From: Candidatus Peregrinibacteria bacterium
GTDB taxonomy: Bacteria > Patescibacteriota > Gracilibacteria > UBA1369 > 2-02-FULL-48-14
Direction of reading: 5' to 3'
Length of the DNA stretch: 64,000 nucleotides
NCBI GenBank assembly: GCA_018658105.1
Contig: JABHVW010000001.1
Span: forward strand, 124,001 to 188,000
Positions 25,201 to 34,722 of the stretch are shown one piece after another. The position numbers were made by a program, and so were the translations under genes. The notes under the pieces are model-generated. The model ran no database searches. It saw only the letters and a list, made by a program, of their open reading frames with translations, and was not told the DNA's origin. Numbering within the stretch: position 1 is the stretch's first letter; each line of letters starts with the position of its first letter.

Positions 25201-28200
25201 GAAATTGAATTGGAGGCAAGAATCACAGATAGTAGTTTGCCGTCTGAAGATGCTCTGATTAAAGTTTATGCTGGTGAACCTGTGCGAACTGAAATAACAA
25301 GTGATTCAAGTGTTCTGCCTGCTGGAGGTGAAAGTGTTACTGATATGCAGGTGAAACTTTATGATTCCTTTAATAATTTGGCGAATCATGGTTTTTACTC
25401 CGTTACGATTGATAGTCCGGATGGCCTGGAGATTTTAGATTTATTTGATGAGAACCCGGATTTGGAAGGAATTCAAGTTACGACTCCAGATGGATTTGTG
25501 AACTTTAGAGTGCTCGCGAGTAGTGAGCCTGGCGTTTCTAGTGTGACTGCGAAGTTGGCGGAAATTCCTGATAGTGGGAGCCGTTTCAATTTGAATCATT
25601 TAGAGGGAATGAGTTTTGAAGTTGAGATTGATGCGCCATTTGTTTTGGCGGGTTCAGAAAGTCAGCAAAGTGTAACTATTAGGGCGGTCGACAGGAGTGG
25701 GCTGCAAGTGAATGGATTTAATGGCTTGGTGCTGGCTAGCGTTAGTGATGTGAATTATGGGGAGTTGAGTGAGACTGGGTTCAATATGAATCGAGGTGAG
25801 GCAAATATTTCTTACACGCCAGGAACTCTAGCTGGAACTGCATCGATCTTTGCTGAAAGTGCGGGGATTGTGGGTGGTAGTACTTCCCTATTGGTAAGAG
25901 CAGCGGATACTTATGAATTGCGGATCAGGAAAAGTGATAATACGAATGTGCTTTCTGCAGGTAGAAGTGAGAATTTTTATATTGAGGCCTTTGATGTGTT
26001 TGGTAATTTTGCTGATCGTGATCAAAGCACGAGTGGCACGATTCGTATAACTGAGGCGACTCAGGAATTTGCTGATATTACTAAATCTAGCTTTAGACTG
26101 CTCGAGGGTGTGTCGAGCTTTACTGTGACTCCGCATGATGCGAGTGGAAAAGTTAATCTTGTAGCAACCGCAGATGATGTTCTTTATGGGTCTTGGGGTG
26201 GCGATATTGATTACTCTTTGAATGGCGATACTATTTCTGAATTGGCGCCGCAAATGCTTTATGGATCTGTGCTTGGGGCTGCATTTGGGGATGTGACTAC
26301 GCCTGATTATATTGGTGGATATTTGACCTTTAATGGTAAAACTCAGGCGATAACTAGTTTGATTTCTGAGCCGGTGCCGAAGAAACGTTTGGCTATTTTA
26401 GATGCTGAGGGTGCGGTGAATTTCCCGGAGGAAAGTATGGTGAATATGAATGTGCTTAGTGCTGGTGCAGATTTGCCGCTGCGAATGCAATGGCGGAATT
26501 TCCCTGGTGCAGACTTAATGGCGGAAATAATTTATGTGTTGCCGAATGGCCTTGATGATGTGAGCACGAAGCTACTTGTTAATAGATCCGACATTGAGTT
26601 GGAAGAAAAAGATGATGCTTTGATTTTACGAGACAGGAAATCTACAGTTTTGAAAATTCGTGATGATGGGCAGATTCTAATTTTGGATCCGCGATATGCA
26701 TTGGTGTTTAACAGTAATGCTGAGGGTCTTGGATTTGGGGTTATGCGAAATACAGAAACAATAATGAGAATTGATTTTGCTGCAAATTGGACTGGTGGCG
26801 TGAATTTATTAGATGACCAATTTGTACTAGAAAGCTGGGACAGTTTAGAGTCTGGGCTTTATATAAAGCCAACAAGTGCGACTGTTCATGATTTTGTGAA
26901 AGTTCCAACTGGAAATAGCAGTAAGAATGCAATGGGTATGGCTCTGATTGATCCGAAAATGGATCTGCCAGCTTCTATGCAGGCTTCGCTTGGTTACCAA
27001 AGTTTGGAGGCTGCTGAAAGTAATGGTGGCATTGGTTGGGAGGATGAAAACAAACATTTATTACTTTTTGCTGCTGGGAATACTGTTGGACAATCTAACC
27101 TGTACTACCCATCTGAAGTTGGGGTTGTGCTCGGCGATCCGACTGTGAAATTACAGACCAGAGGTGATGTGAATGACATGGGCTTTACGAGTGATATTGG
27201 AACTATGGTTTCGGCTTCGCAAGATGATGTTGTGGCATTATTGGACATCGATTACAACGGTGATGGCCAAGAGGATGTGTTGATGGCTTATGATGATGGG
27301 CGCGTGGAAGTCTTACAGAATTTGAAGGCTCCTGTGCGTTTGCAATCAGAAGGTACAATTTTGCATGTTGAGAATGGAATCGCGTCGATGGACAGTGGGG
27401 ATATTAATGGTGATGGGCTCGAGGATTTGGTGGTGGTGACGGAGACTTCGTGTTTTGTGGATGAAATGTGTTTGTATGTTTATGAAAATATTGATGGTGG
27501 TTTTGTTGCGAAAAATCTGACTATTGAAGGTATTGAAGGCAAACCTAGCAAGGTGATTGTTGAAGATTTGAATAATGATGGCTTTTACGATTTGGTTTTG
27601 ACAGATGAGAATATGAAACTTTATGTGGTTTGGAATGCGGCTGGTGAGCTGTCTTCTGTGGATTTAATTGAAGATTTTGGGCTAGAAGCAGATAGTCGGG
27701 TTAATCTTAATTCTGACGTTGCTTTGAGCCATGAAGATATGGAGAATGGGCCTGTGATGGTGCAAGTTTTGGTGGATGAGGAAATTGCAATAACTTTGCC
27801 AGTATTGGATCAAGATGTTCAGGATTTTGTAGATAGACTGAGTTTGAGTGATGATTTTGATTTAACTGTGAACGGCTTAGAAGATGCTGGCGATGTGCAA
27901 AGGCGAGAAAATCGGCCATTTGATTATGCTGATGCAGAGCGGGTTGAGAAGCATTTAGAAACGAAAAAAATAGTTCGTGATTTGAATGGTGGAAAGATTG
28001 AAATGGGTGATATTTTGTCTTACAGCGTGACTGTTCAGAATGTTTCTGCAACTGATAATTTCACTGATTTATATATATCTGACCTGATGGATCCATCTGC
28101 TAGCTTTGATGATGAGAGCTTAACTTGTTTGGATTGTAGAGGTGGTGATGTAGATAAATTCCAAAATGGCAGCCTAAATAGGCCGTGGATTTTTGGACCG

Positions 28201-31200
28201 GTATTGATGCGTAAAGGTGAGTCGGTGACAATTCAATATCAGGGGAAAGCCAGAAGCTTACCGAGTGTTCAGCCTATGGTTGGGCAAGATTTCTATTCTG
28301 ATTACACCGATGATAAATTTGCGGATATTGGTGTGACACTTGCGGGGAATAATACTGGCATATTGCAGCTTTATTATTCAGATGGCTTTGTGAATGAAAC
28401 TGTTGAAAGAGGTGGAGGGCTTTTGGGTGGGTTATTTGATCCAAGTTTCAAACGAATAACTTATAGGTCAAAAACTTATAATCCAGATGATTATGAAGAT
28501 GAAATCGAAGAAGAGCCCTTTGAAGATCCATTTGTTGATAGTGATGGGGATGGAATTATTGATATTATGGAAAATGTTGATAATGAATTAGGAATCCCTG
28601 CGGCTCCTCCTGGACAGAAAGATTATATTGCTGAAATGACTGGTGCCATTGATAAAAATGGTGATGGTTATTATGGAGCTGATGAGTTCTATCAGCAGGA
28701 TGATGATGTGGATGGTGACGGGATAATTGATATTGGTGACGACTGGGTTACTGATGCACCTTTGCTGCTTGGTGAAGATGTGCAGATTGAACAAGATGGT
28801 TTGAACTTCTCTGCTGAGCTTGATTTATTTAATGAAGAAGTAAGCGAGCTTACACAAGTAGTTGAAAAAATTGTGTCTACTTTGACCTGTAATGGTGGCT
28901 GTTTGGCTATCCCTGGAAGTGTGGCGTTTTTAACTCCTGGTAATTTCCATGATCCAATTACTGGTACAACTTTGGCATATGATAATGGCTTCCCTGCCTT
29001 TGGATTGTTTATGGCGGCATTTGTGCCTGTGCCGTGTACGGGGCCAACGTGTCAGAATCCAGCGAGCCCATTTAGAATGTATATTTCTCCGACTACAACA
29101 CTGGGCTTAGGTATGAGTTTTTGTGTTGGGCCGTGGCCAGCTGGTCAATGTGTATCTGTTGGAGTGCCGCTGCTTGGGGCGCTTGGTGTTTGTGATGCTA
29201 TTAATGGATTTATTACGGATGCACTTTCTAAAGCGACTGAATTTACTTCAGATATATCTTCTGGGAAGGCCTTTAATGTGAATCCGAATCAGAATGTGCA
29301 TGAGACTCCAAATGGTATGAGTAGTTCGATTTTCTCTGGATATGTACCTCAAGTTAGTACGCATGTGAACATACAGGTTCCTGGCTTTCCATCTATATTT
29401 ACGGAGTGGTGGAAAGGGCAGAAACTCGAGTTTTTCAAGATGTTAGATTTGCCGGATATTACTGTGATTTATCCAGATCCTAAGAGTTTGGCTAGTGAAT
29501 TTAAGTTCAAAGAAAATAAGGAGAAAAATTTAGAAGATGAAGTTGTGGAACTTGAAGAAGGGCCATTCCAAGGGCTTGAGGGCTTCTTGAACACTGTGCA
29601 TGCCTTGCCACTTGTGGATATAAAACCGAAAGATACTTATATTCATTTCCCTTGGCTTACAGAGGAAGAGAGGCTTCTTGTGAAGAGAGATTGGGAGGAT
29701 TGGCTTCAAGATACAACTGGTGAATTGCTTAGATTTAAACAGTATTTCTCTGAAGAAGGTTTAGCTCAACTTGCTGACCCATTGGTGCAAGAAACTTATG
29801 ATTCGATTGTGGATGTGACCGAAGATGCTATTCAAGCTATGGAGGCGAACTTGGCTGTGCTTGAAGGTTACAAAGAAATCCCTGAAGAAATATTGAAATT
29901 GCGTGATATTCAAGCTTATTATGCGCAAATAATTGTTTGTTATTTAGATGCTGTTTTAGGTCACTTTGCTGGATATATTGCTGAGAATGCTCAGAGAATT
30001 GAGGCTTGGGGGCAATGGTGGGTTGATTTACAGGGAATTATTGCAGGTTGGGAAGTTTTAATTAAAGCATCAATAAATCTTATGGATTCGTGTGATAGGT
30101 GTACGAATCAAAGGTGGAGTGCGATGCAGCTCTTGTTTAGTTTATTTGCTTTTATCCCTGAATTCCCGGTGATTGAGCTGCCGAAATTACCAGATATTGT
30201 TTTGGATGTTTCGCATATTCAAGCAGGTGTAGATATTATTTGGCCTGATATTCAGTTTGTTCCAGAAACTGTAAATATACCTGAAATTCCTAGAATTGCT
30301 TTGCCGACGGCTAAGCTGAAAGTTGATTTTGATTTTAGTTTAAATATTCCGACTTTGCCGGAGTTCCCGATTATATTTGAATTGCCGGAACTGCCTGGTT
30401 TGCCTCTGCCGGATTTACCTAGTTTGCCTCCCCCACCTGCAATTCCTGAATTGCATCCGAGCATAAAAGCGAGTTTAAAAGTTACCAGTGATATTCTGCG
30501 TGTGATTTGTATTATCAGGAATGGTTTTGTGCCTGTTCCTGAGACTATGTTGAAACAGCAAATTGAAAATCTAACTGAGCGTGGTAGTGAGTTTGTGTTG
30601 CCGCTTGATTTAGCTGTAAAAGTGGAATGGCCTGGGTTTAGACGAGATTTCTTGGAAAGAATTGAGGTTACAACTTATTTGAATCTTACGGCTGACTTTA
30701 GTTTGCTATATGGTTTGTTTGAAAATTTCAGTGAACAAAGTGAAGAACTAACTGAAGATATTGCTGAGCCTCTGAATAAAGCGATGCAAGATTTAGCAGA
30801 TGAAATTCAAAAAGCATTCTTGTTCTTTGATGTTGATTTAGAGGCTGATCTTGAGGCTGAGGGTGAATTTGGACCTTCAAGTTATGTGCCAGAAACTCAT
30901 GCAGGATTGCAGGAAGCTGAAGATTTAGCGGCTTCATTTATTGATCACCCAATGGTGAAAGATAATTTGGCTGCATTGACTCAAACTCTTGGTACTTTGC
31001 AAACTGAGATTGATGCGTGGGCAGATGAAATGCCTGAAGAGTACGAGCTTGTTGCGACTCAAACTATGCTTAATGAAGATGATCCGATTCTACATAGATA
31101 TGATGAAATATTGGCTGAGGGCCGCGATTTAGATTCTGATTTGATTGCGAGGATTCAAGATACACCACTGTCTGGTGTTGCGAGTATGAGGGAAAATCTG

Positions 31201-34200
31201 ATCGGATATGTTGAGAATCTTGAGCGAGGTACTGAAAGGTTGCGTTTGATGGATGGCGAAGAATTTATGACTTATTTGGCGCAAGAAAGTCCTCAAAATG
31301 ATTATATGTTTGCGAGCCAAGAAAGTGTGACGATTCCTGAATTGTTTGACTCTGTTGTGCTTGCAGAAAACAATCCTGGAGAAGAAGAGAAAAAGGCAAG
31401 GTTGCTTGCTGCTGGCCCATATGAAGGTGACATTAGTGTGGGAGCTGTAAGTGAAAGTGCTGGGGCTGAAGCTATAAATTCTGGGCTTTATATACAAGAT
31501 CCTGAAACTGGGGTGGGCACGAAATTAATTGATTATAGCCAAGAATCTGATGCGAATGTTGAGATTTTATTTGTTGATATGGATGGAGATGGTGATGAAG
31601 ATATTGTTTATTCTTTAGGTGGAGACGTATATGTGAAGGAAAATCACAATAAAACAGCGAGGGTGACTCGGATTGCTCGAGATCCTCAAATAAGCTCTGT
31701 TTCTGAAATGGCGCCTGCACATGGTTCGGTTAGAAACTTTAAATCTGGTAGGAATGGTTATGAAACTGCGAGTTTCTCATTTAGTGCAAGTGAAGATGCG
31801 ACTGCATATGAAGTGGTCTTTTATGACTCGCTGGATGCGAGTGAGTCTGCACCAGATGAGAACTTGAAACGCATGCTTTTGACTGAGGAAGACAGGAATG
31901 AATCTTTGCCAATGACAGATGGAGATGGTGAGGAAGTGCCTCGTGGAAGGCCAATTGCGACGGACAGAAAAGCCCTTAATTTCGAGGGTGTTGATATGTC
32001 TTTGACTGTTGGCAAAAATAATGAATTTATAATGCCGGACATTCGAGATAGTCGTTTGGTTGCTACGGCAGTTAGTGGAAATATTAAGATTTATGATGCG
32101 AGAAAAAGAACAGTAATTTCTAGTGATGGAGAGCTTCGAAGTGGTGATGAAGTGCAAATGCAAACTATGGAAGATGCTAAAATTAAGATTACTGAGAATG
32201 GAAAAGTGAGCACTCTGAATTTGCCTGAATATACTTGGGTGCAATTTGGCCGTGCTGATGAAAGAGTGATTCGTATTGAAAGTGGATCTGTAATTTGGAT
32301 AGAGAATGATGTGATTGAGGAGCAAGATCTAATTAAAAATATGGAAATCTTTGCTGATGAGAATGTGGTTCTATTGAGTGGAGGGGCGGATGCAACTCTT
32401 CAAACTAGTGAAGGTGTGATTTTAGAACTAGATAAACGTGAAAGCTTTATGATGGATGAGTTGATTAGCTCTTCGAATCCTTCTTCTAGGATTGGCTTAG
32501 AAAATGGGGCTTTCTACACGCAAACGAGAGGCCTTTATAAAGATGGTTCTATTGGAACATTTAGTAGTGAAATTCTTTTGAATCCGCAGGTTTGTGGCGA
32601 TTCATCTAGCCCCTACCCTATTATTGGTGAAGGTGGCGGCGATGGTGATGACGAAGAAGATGGTGGTCTTGGCGGTGATGGTGATGGTCCTGGCGATGGA
32701 GGTGGCGGGCCGGATGGAGGCTTGAGAGATGCGATTAATGATAGAAGCATTGATCTTGCGATTTATTCAACTCATAAGCTTTCCGCTGAGCAGTCGTTTG
32801 ATAGTGATAGTGAAATTGTGGATGCATATTGGGACTTGGATGCGAGTGTGGATGCAGATGGTGATGGAATTGCGAATAATGATGCACAGCTTGTTGGCTT
32901 GACTGCGGAGATTGGGCCATATGATGATATTGATAGAAAAGAGGTGACGCTTTGGGTTTTCGATACCGTTGGAAACAACTCAAGTGCGAGAGTTTATGTA
33001 GATATTTATGTTCCGAATATTATTTTGTCTGATGCGACTACACTGCAAATAAATGGTACTACTTCGCCTTTGAGCCCTGAATTCCCTTTTCATATTGTTA
33101 GGGATCGTGATGGGCTTGTGACAGAAGTTGGCGATGGATATTTGACTGATGATGATGGAAATATTTTAATAAATAATCTTTCGGATTCTGACTTATTGTC
33201 TGTGTTTAATGCTGAGGGCCAAGTGATTGCTGAGTTTAATCCGACTACAAAACAAGCAATTGCTGTTGATGAAAGATATGATATTAAGGCGTTGGCTGCT
33301 GAGGATGGTTGGCCTTCTAGGTTAGCTGTTTACGAGAAAGTTACAGGTTTGGTGCATGCAAGTTTTGTCTTTGTTTCGGATAATAATCGCTTCATAAATG
33401 AATTCTTAACACCACTTGAAGGTGTTGATATTGCGGTGCAAAAAAGTGTGACCGTTTACTTCTATGAAGAAGAAAGTTATGAAATTAATGAAAGTGGTTT
33501 GTTTGGGCGTGATGCTTTGGGAACGACTGAATTGATGATAACTAGAGATGGGAATATTACAATTTTTGATCCTAGTTATGAAGTGAGGCGTAGAGATGCT
33601 GAGAGTTTGGATGAATATTTGATTCTTGAAATTTATAAAGATGATGTGCTTGAACTTGAGCTTTGGCCTGGCAGCCCAGATGGTGTGGATATTGTTACGA
33701 GCAATGATTTTGATCTGCCGCCTTCCCTATTAATTGGTGAAGGAGATTCTCTTGCGGCTGACTTTAGCCTATATTTTCAAGATGTTTCGAATGATGATGT
33801 CTTGTTTGAAGATATTGCTGAGATGGTTGAAAGAGGTGTGCTGGAAGGTTATGAAAGGCCTGATGGAAGATATTTCTTGCCGGATCAACAAATAAATAGG
33901 GCTGAGTTTGCGAAGATTGTTCTTGGAATATTGTGTATTGCTCCGGGTGAAGATGCCTATATTTCTCCACATGTATTCAATGATATTTTGAGCTCTTCTG
34001 CATGGTTCTATCCATATACAAAAGAAGCGTTTAATAGGGATTTAATTACGGGTTATCTAGGTGAAATTGATGCCGATGGTTTGGCTCCTTATAAGCCAAC
34101 AAATACGATTACAAGGGCTGAGGCTGCGAAAATTGTTCTTGAGGCCTTGGATCAAGAAGGTGTGATTGAGCTGCCTGATAATTTAACTGGTGAGCCTTGG

Positions 34201-34722
34201 TATGAGCCATATATTAGAATTGCTCAAGATTTGGCTCCATATATGACTGAGGATTTAACTCAGGGATCAGAGAACTTTATTTTGACGACGGATGAAGCGA
34301 GGGATCCGAATCATATAATGACTAGGTATGAATTTGTAGAAATGTCGTCGCGAGTATTGCAGGCGCACAACTGTTTTGATTTGGATAGTGATAACGATGG
34401 GCTAATAAATTATGACGAGGAAAATATTTATGGCAGTGATCCATACAATCCAGATTCAGATGAAGGTGGGGTTGCTGATGGAGTTGAGGTGACTCGAGGC
34501 ACTGATCCGACGAATGGTGAAGATGACTTTGAAGATCAGCTGATTTTTGAAGCCGAGCCTGGTGTTTATGCGGTACATGAAGAGTGTTTTGCTTGCCCAT
34601 GTAGCGCTTTGATTGATTATGCTTCTGACTTTAGGCCGGGTGATGAAGTGTTTGCTATAATTAAAAACGAGGATGAGGAAGTGTTCGGTGTTAGTAATTC
34701 CTTACCTGTTAAATCGCCATGA
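19213..34722 (+). CDS. giant secreted surface protein with two SLH triplets (5,169 aa)
   Basis: One uninterrupted frame of 15.5 kb. Approximate residues: signal peptide 1-34 (ends QMAQA); gingipain/C25-fold-like domain 40-300 (VVVIGDVPLP, then AEVWHGLMVPP and SYFEKNHAF); Ca-binding DGDG repeats 305-360, 400-435 and 500-550; Ig-like 1230-1345; TSP3-type repeats then three SLH domains 1562-1850 (FTDIDPSHPAYHDL, KGYEDGSFKPDNRMSREEF); Ig-like repeats 1930-2330; VCBS/FG-GAP repeats 2670-2810 (DINGDGLEDLVVV); DUF11-like 2915-3015; Cys/Pro-rich and helical parts 3230-3900; VCBS near 4130; FecR-like 4265-4415; PKD-like 4510-4600; second SLH triplet 4850-5050 and TSP3. The start is ATG 19213; TTG 19207 is possible. 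The SLH domains imply attachment to a cell-wall polymer or S-layer role. Catalytic residues of the C25-like part are not evident. The stop overlaps the next gene (ATGA). Confidence 0.93.
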   Translation: MPLHAPKAFVRLVVISLLVTMFTGILPTTQMAQALTNLKVPGEVSTLNPGGGLPEIRDVPDIVTRYGLVAILVDEETWGSQATKSEGLFGFLGNTSIARKIETYAEDIQEDVQWTRTVIVTVGEDDGPVEIQRMLERFYYEGNPEDRDHTRLSGVVVIGDVPLPVVNKGGHRFVSMLPYTDFNDPSYVLDEDTLDFVQNLEGQDLQAEVWHGLMVPPVSGQAGVDMLSSYFEKNHAFHDGDETYSNFDQKLFIGDFVTEEKTLNSVSFDSYNRYLDLWEETVYYQYTNDLVEDIYTDLQESVTPGDGLDNDGDGKYDEEASNAIDDDGDGLVDEDIGDGFHGIDNDGDGLIDEDGFADNNNDAGWVIPTYLADGGGKKLFEDMRVDEDPPGDTTGGEDLNGDGLPDGDGCPGLCGIDDNGDSIDHDNDGYPTGWEILYGYDPFDPKKPHKLVSKKVKQIYGREFETEEAATKFLEKKFIDNTNDFRHVSCYDDAARFHPEWDDDEDGFCDEDGSTENRLWANDFGVPYVGECAFNDADCDGLIDEDNEGMAPAGIFDNLPDMQARNIVKSMTNRYAEIFDQPQGIWNRFVQGTGRYAVRDYDGETVKNDFDSVVSLIAKKDEYVQQYLKSVNDDLELALDEIVVLDLQNTIPAVAALMIAGEFVEDGAKTQICDPTAGEKADKACVQFINHGTDSPNKGFNAYVSGGSAEANNFRMYGYNAWNLAYDGTEMCNFYGGTDEEGGQITEFNRLYRTSAEELVKKEIKNQKNCTPDLLSYRDDIPEICAPIVAESSVRGIDAAKAVEPSEISKIDIGFDACYEFREINHYNDYADNNGKFNDWLTGKIRRFRKKEDEDDVDSYNEFLEQVDEKRDNAFPLAGILGERKQFWQLDLIPQSDAHFYSLTDLFKDMGWEDFNDDDIDLFMALRDDDDSVRVLNPQNGTGMSGVSEVTVFFDKLYLDESKSLFSANLVHDMPHGMHFSSAYKHVQPTVDIINTQIQDAMIPNLPIDKTRRISFLDKADQPRELNYLNMFNTVDMKDFDAKVDELSDRISSVSGGGVVLNDVEDMKSRLNRTQLADALEWQQLNLDAKHEYLLKHYLGAEEPIVAKARNGYEMVAIIADGDATRIDYGYNDRDQTEEDAEWNHRSQDEIDAALAAAAAAEPEYEALSTVSNTIPIPLAEWVQEIQDWMVDLNKSLSSFDTFENGGVACGYEFQAKGGDDDGDGVPDAADPTVSLSASSEDLSVLQAGGADFYRIDVMALEPDGTLNTGDNFTEVEMEIVTGGDEGDEVVYVEGNPRVQMTGGTAHFYLRSALPGNFTVRARATNRDGFPVSNAMSGRVTSKFVKVTSYYSYASDGAVDNIDGEFVEVFDGDEELLARFNPNTGNLFLRSGVAELREATEDLPTRTVISSDAGVEWGSIFMIPQEKFVGIGDGLSGVFVNKIAIGASAELVEGVVYLTVDGDAAGAVNNHGQIFLDEGFRLSFENPGAINLYEPLHILNGYGETMFTVEIKDSFSDVNFQEADEEYEDYLTKAWPKAKRGRLIEVAKRGLFGKASAESVILDSDSDLLNDLEEWTVGTDQNDADTDGDGFEDGAELFTGFDPLLGNEAALFTDIDPSHPAYHDLLVLYLRGVIKGYEDGSFKPDNRMSREEFVKVNFGSICINCDNFDQDYEAELMSEYGAAPFPDRDINPELLACVAQAKVDDVVSGYEAGPDTGKFVPKRFISRAEATKVLVETADLPVAGLAEGEKWYREYANTAELYALFPEGSVASDFWLEAEITRSEFVQMAANLLSARDCREFDTDGDGLSDNEEIYIYGTDINKVDTDDGGVDDLTEVLRDSDPLNGNDDFPGLDGEDGELGDGLDGDGEGVDLDGDGIIDGEEDLEALFDFDSDFAHEPGLYLVSDHAALEEVAVADGEGGAVVNVFTNETPANGESTLTVRAEIRDKSSRIYTDDNSSVIEFVLSSRDHGNVLSRNVQVNKGFAETVFLASELAGEIELEARITDSSLPSEDALIKVYAGEPVRTEITSDSSVLPAGGESVTDMQVKLYDSFNNLANHGFYSVTIDSPDGLEILDLFDENPDLEGIQVTTPDGFVNFRVLASSEPGVSSVTAKLAEIPDSGSRFNLNHLEGMSFEVEIDAPFVLAGSESQQSVTIRAVDRSGLQVNGFNGLVLASVSDVNYGELSETGFNMNRGEANISYTPGTLAGTASIFAESAGIVGGSTSLLVRAADTYELRIRKSDNTNVLSAGRSENFYIEAFDVFGNFADRDQSTSGTIRITEATQEFADITKSSFRLLEGVSSFTVTPHDASGKVNLVATADDVLYGSWGGDIDYSLNGDTISELAPQMLYGSVLGAAFGDVTTPDYIGGYLTFNGKTQAITSLISEPVPKKRLAILDAEGAVNFPEESMVNMNVLSAGADLPLRMQWRNFPGADLMAEIIYVLPNGLDDVSTKLLVNRSDIELEEKDDALILRDRKSTVLKIRDDGQILILDPRYALVFNSNAEGLGFGVMRNTETIMRIDFAANWTGGVNLLDDQFVLESWDSLESGLYIKPTSATVHDFVKVPTGNSSKNAMGMALIDPKMDLPASMQASLGYQSLEAAESNGGIGWEDENKHLLLFAAGNTVGQSNLYYPSEVGVVLGDPTVKLQTRGDVNDMGFTSDIGTMVSASQDDVVALLDIDYNGDGQEDVLMAYDDGRVEVLQNLKAPVRLQSEGTILHVENGIASMDSGDINGDGLEDLVVVTETSCFVDEMCLYVYENIDGGFVAKNLTIEGIEGKPSKVIVEDLNNDGFYDLVLTDENMKLYVVWNAAGELSSVDLIEDFGLEADSRVNLNSDVALSHEDMENGPVMVQVLVDEEIAITLPVLDQDVQDFVDRLSLSDDFDLTVNGLEDAGDVQRRENRPFDYADAERVEKHLETKKIVRDLNGGKIEMGDILSYSVTVQNVSATDNFTDLYISDLMDPSASFDDESLTCLDCRGGDVDKFQNGSLNRPWIFGPVLMRKGESVTIQYQGKARSLPSVQPMVGQDFYSDYTDDKFADIGVTLAGNNTGILQLYYSDGFVNETVERGGGLLGGLFDPSFKRITYRSKTYNPDDYEDEIEEEPFEDPFVDSDGDGIIDIMENVDNELGIPAAPPGQKDYIAEMTGAIDKNGDGYYGADEFYQQDDDVDGDGIIDIGDDWVTDAPLLLGEDVQIEQDGLNFSAELDLFNEEVSELTQVVEKIVSTLTCNGGCLAIPGSVAFLTPGNFHDPITGTTLAYDNGFPAFGLFMAAFVPVPCTGPTCQNPASPFRMYISPTTTLGLGMSFCVGPWPAGQCVSVGVPLLGALGVCDAINGFITDALSKATEFTSDISSGKAFNVNPNQNVHETPNGMSSSIFSGYVPQVSTHVNIQVPGFPSIFTEWWKGQKLEFFKMLDLPDITVIYPDPKSLASEFKFKENKEKNLEDEVVELEEGPFQGLEGFLNTVHALPLVDIKPKDTYIHFPWLTEEERLLVKRDWEDWLQDTTGELLRFKQYFSEEGLAQLADPLVQETYDSIVDVTEDAIQAMEANLAVLEGYKEIPEEILKLRDIQAYYAQIIVCYLDAVLGHFAGYIAENAQRIEAWGQWWVDLQGIIAGWEVLIKASINLMDSCDRCTNQRWSAMQLLFSLFAFIPEFPVIELPKLPDIVLDVSHIQAGVDIIWPDIQFVPETVNIPEIPRIALPTAKLKVDFDFSLNIPTLPEFPIIFELPELPGLPLPDLPSLPPPPAIPELHPSIKASLKVTSDILRVICIIRNGFVPVPETMLKQQIENLTERGSEFVLPLDLAVKVEWPGFRRDFLERIEVTTYLNLTADFSLLYGLFENFSEQSEELTEDIAEPLNKAMQDLADEIQKAFLFFDVDLEADLEAEGEFGPSSYVPETHAGLQEAEDLAASFIDHPMVKDNLAALTQTLGTLQTEIDAWADEMPEEYELVATQTMLNEDDPILHRYDEILAEGRDLDSDLIARIQDTPLSGVASMRENLIGYVENLERGTERLRLMDGEEFMTYLAQESPQNDYMFASQESVTIPELFDSVVLAENNPGEEEKKARLLAAGPYEGDISVGAVSESAGAEAINSGLYIQDPETGVGTKLIDYSQESDANVEILFVDMDGDGDEDIVYSLGGDVYVKENHNKTARVTRIARDPQISSVSEMAPAHGSVRNFKSGRNGYETASFSFSASEDATAYEVVFYDSLDASESAPDENLKRMLLTEEDRNESLPMTDGDGEEVPRGRPIATDRKALNFEGVDMSLTVGKNNEFIMPDIRDSRLVATAVSGNIKIYDARKRTVISSDGELRSGDEVQMQTMEDAKIKITENGKVSTLNLPEYTWVQFGRADERVIRIESGSVIWIENDVIEEQDLIKNMEIFADENVVLLSGGADATLQTSEGVILELDKRESFMMDELISSSNPSSRIGLENGAFYTQTRGLYKDGSIGTFSSEILLNPQVCGDSSSPYPIIGEGGGDGDDEEDGGLGGDGDGPGDGGGGPDGGLRDAINDRSIDLAIYSTHKLSAEQSFDSDSEIVDAYWDLDASVDADGDGIANNDAQLVGLTAEIGPYDDIDRKEVTLWVFDTVGNNSSARVYVDIYVPNIILSDATTLQINGTTSPLSPEFPFHIVRDRDGLVTEVGDGYLTDDDGNILINNLSDSDLLSVFNAEGQVIAEFNPTTKQAIAVDERYDIKALAAEDGWPSRLAVYEKVTGLVHASFVFVSDNNRFINEFLTPLEGVDIAVQKSVTVYFYEEESYEINESGLFGRDALGTTELMITRDGNITIFDPSYEVRRRDAESLDEYLILEIYKDDVLELELWPGSPDGVDIVTSNDFDLPPSLLIGEGDSLAADFSLYFQDVSNDDVLFEDIAEMVERGVLEGYERPDGRYFLPDQQINRAEFAKIVLGILCIAPGEDAYISPHVFNDILSSSAWFYPYTKEAFNRDLITGYLGEIDADGLAPYKPTNTITRAEAAKIVLEALDQEGVIELPDNLTGEPWYEPYIRIAQDLAPYMTEDLTQGSENFILTTDEARDPNHIMTRYEFVEMSSRVLQAHNCFDLDSDNDGLINYDEENIYGSDPYNPDSDEGGVADGVEVTRGTDPTNGEDDFEDQLIFEAEPGVYAVHEECFACPCSALIDYASDFRPGDEVFAIIKNEDEEVFGVSNSLPVKSP
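23898..24760 (+). repeat. internal TSP3-SLHx3-TSP3 module, copy 1
   Basis: Within the giant gene: calcium-type DSDSDLLNDLEEW repeats, three SLH domains, and a second Asp-rich repeat ending DPLNGNDD. The SLH triplet plus trailing TSP3 layout recurs at 33765-34530; the leading TSP3 repeats are found only in this copy. Confidence 0.7.
33765..34530 (+). repeat. internal SLHx3-TSP3 module, copy 2
   Basis: Three SLH domains (FQDVSNDDVLFEDIAEM..., HVFNDILSSSAWFYPY..., EPWYEPYIRIAQ...) followed by DLDSDNDGLINYDE and GTDPTNGEDD, matching the layout of copy 1 at protein level. Confidence 0.7.
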
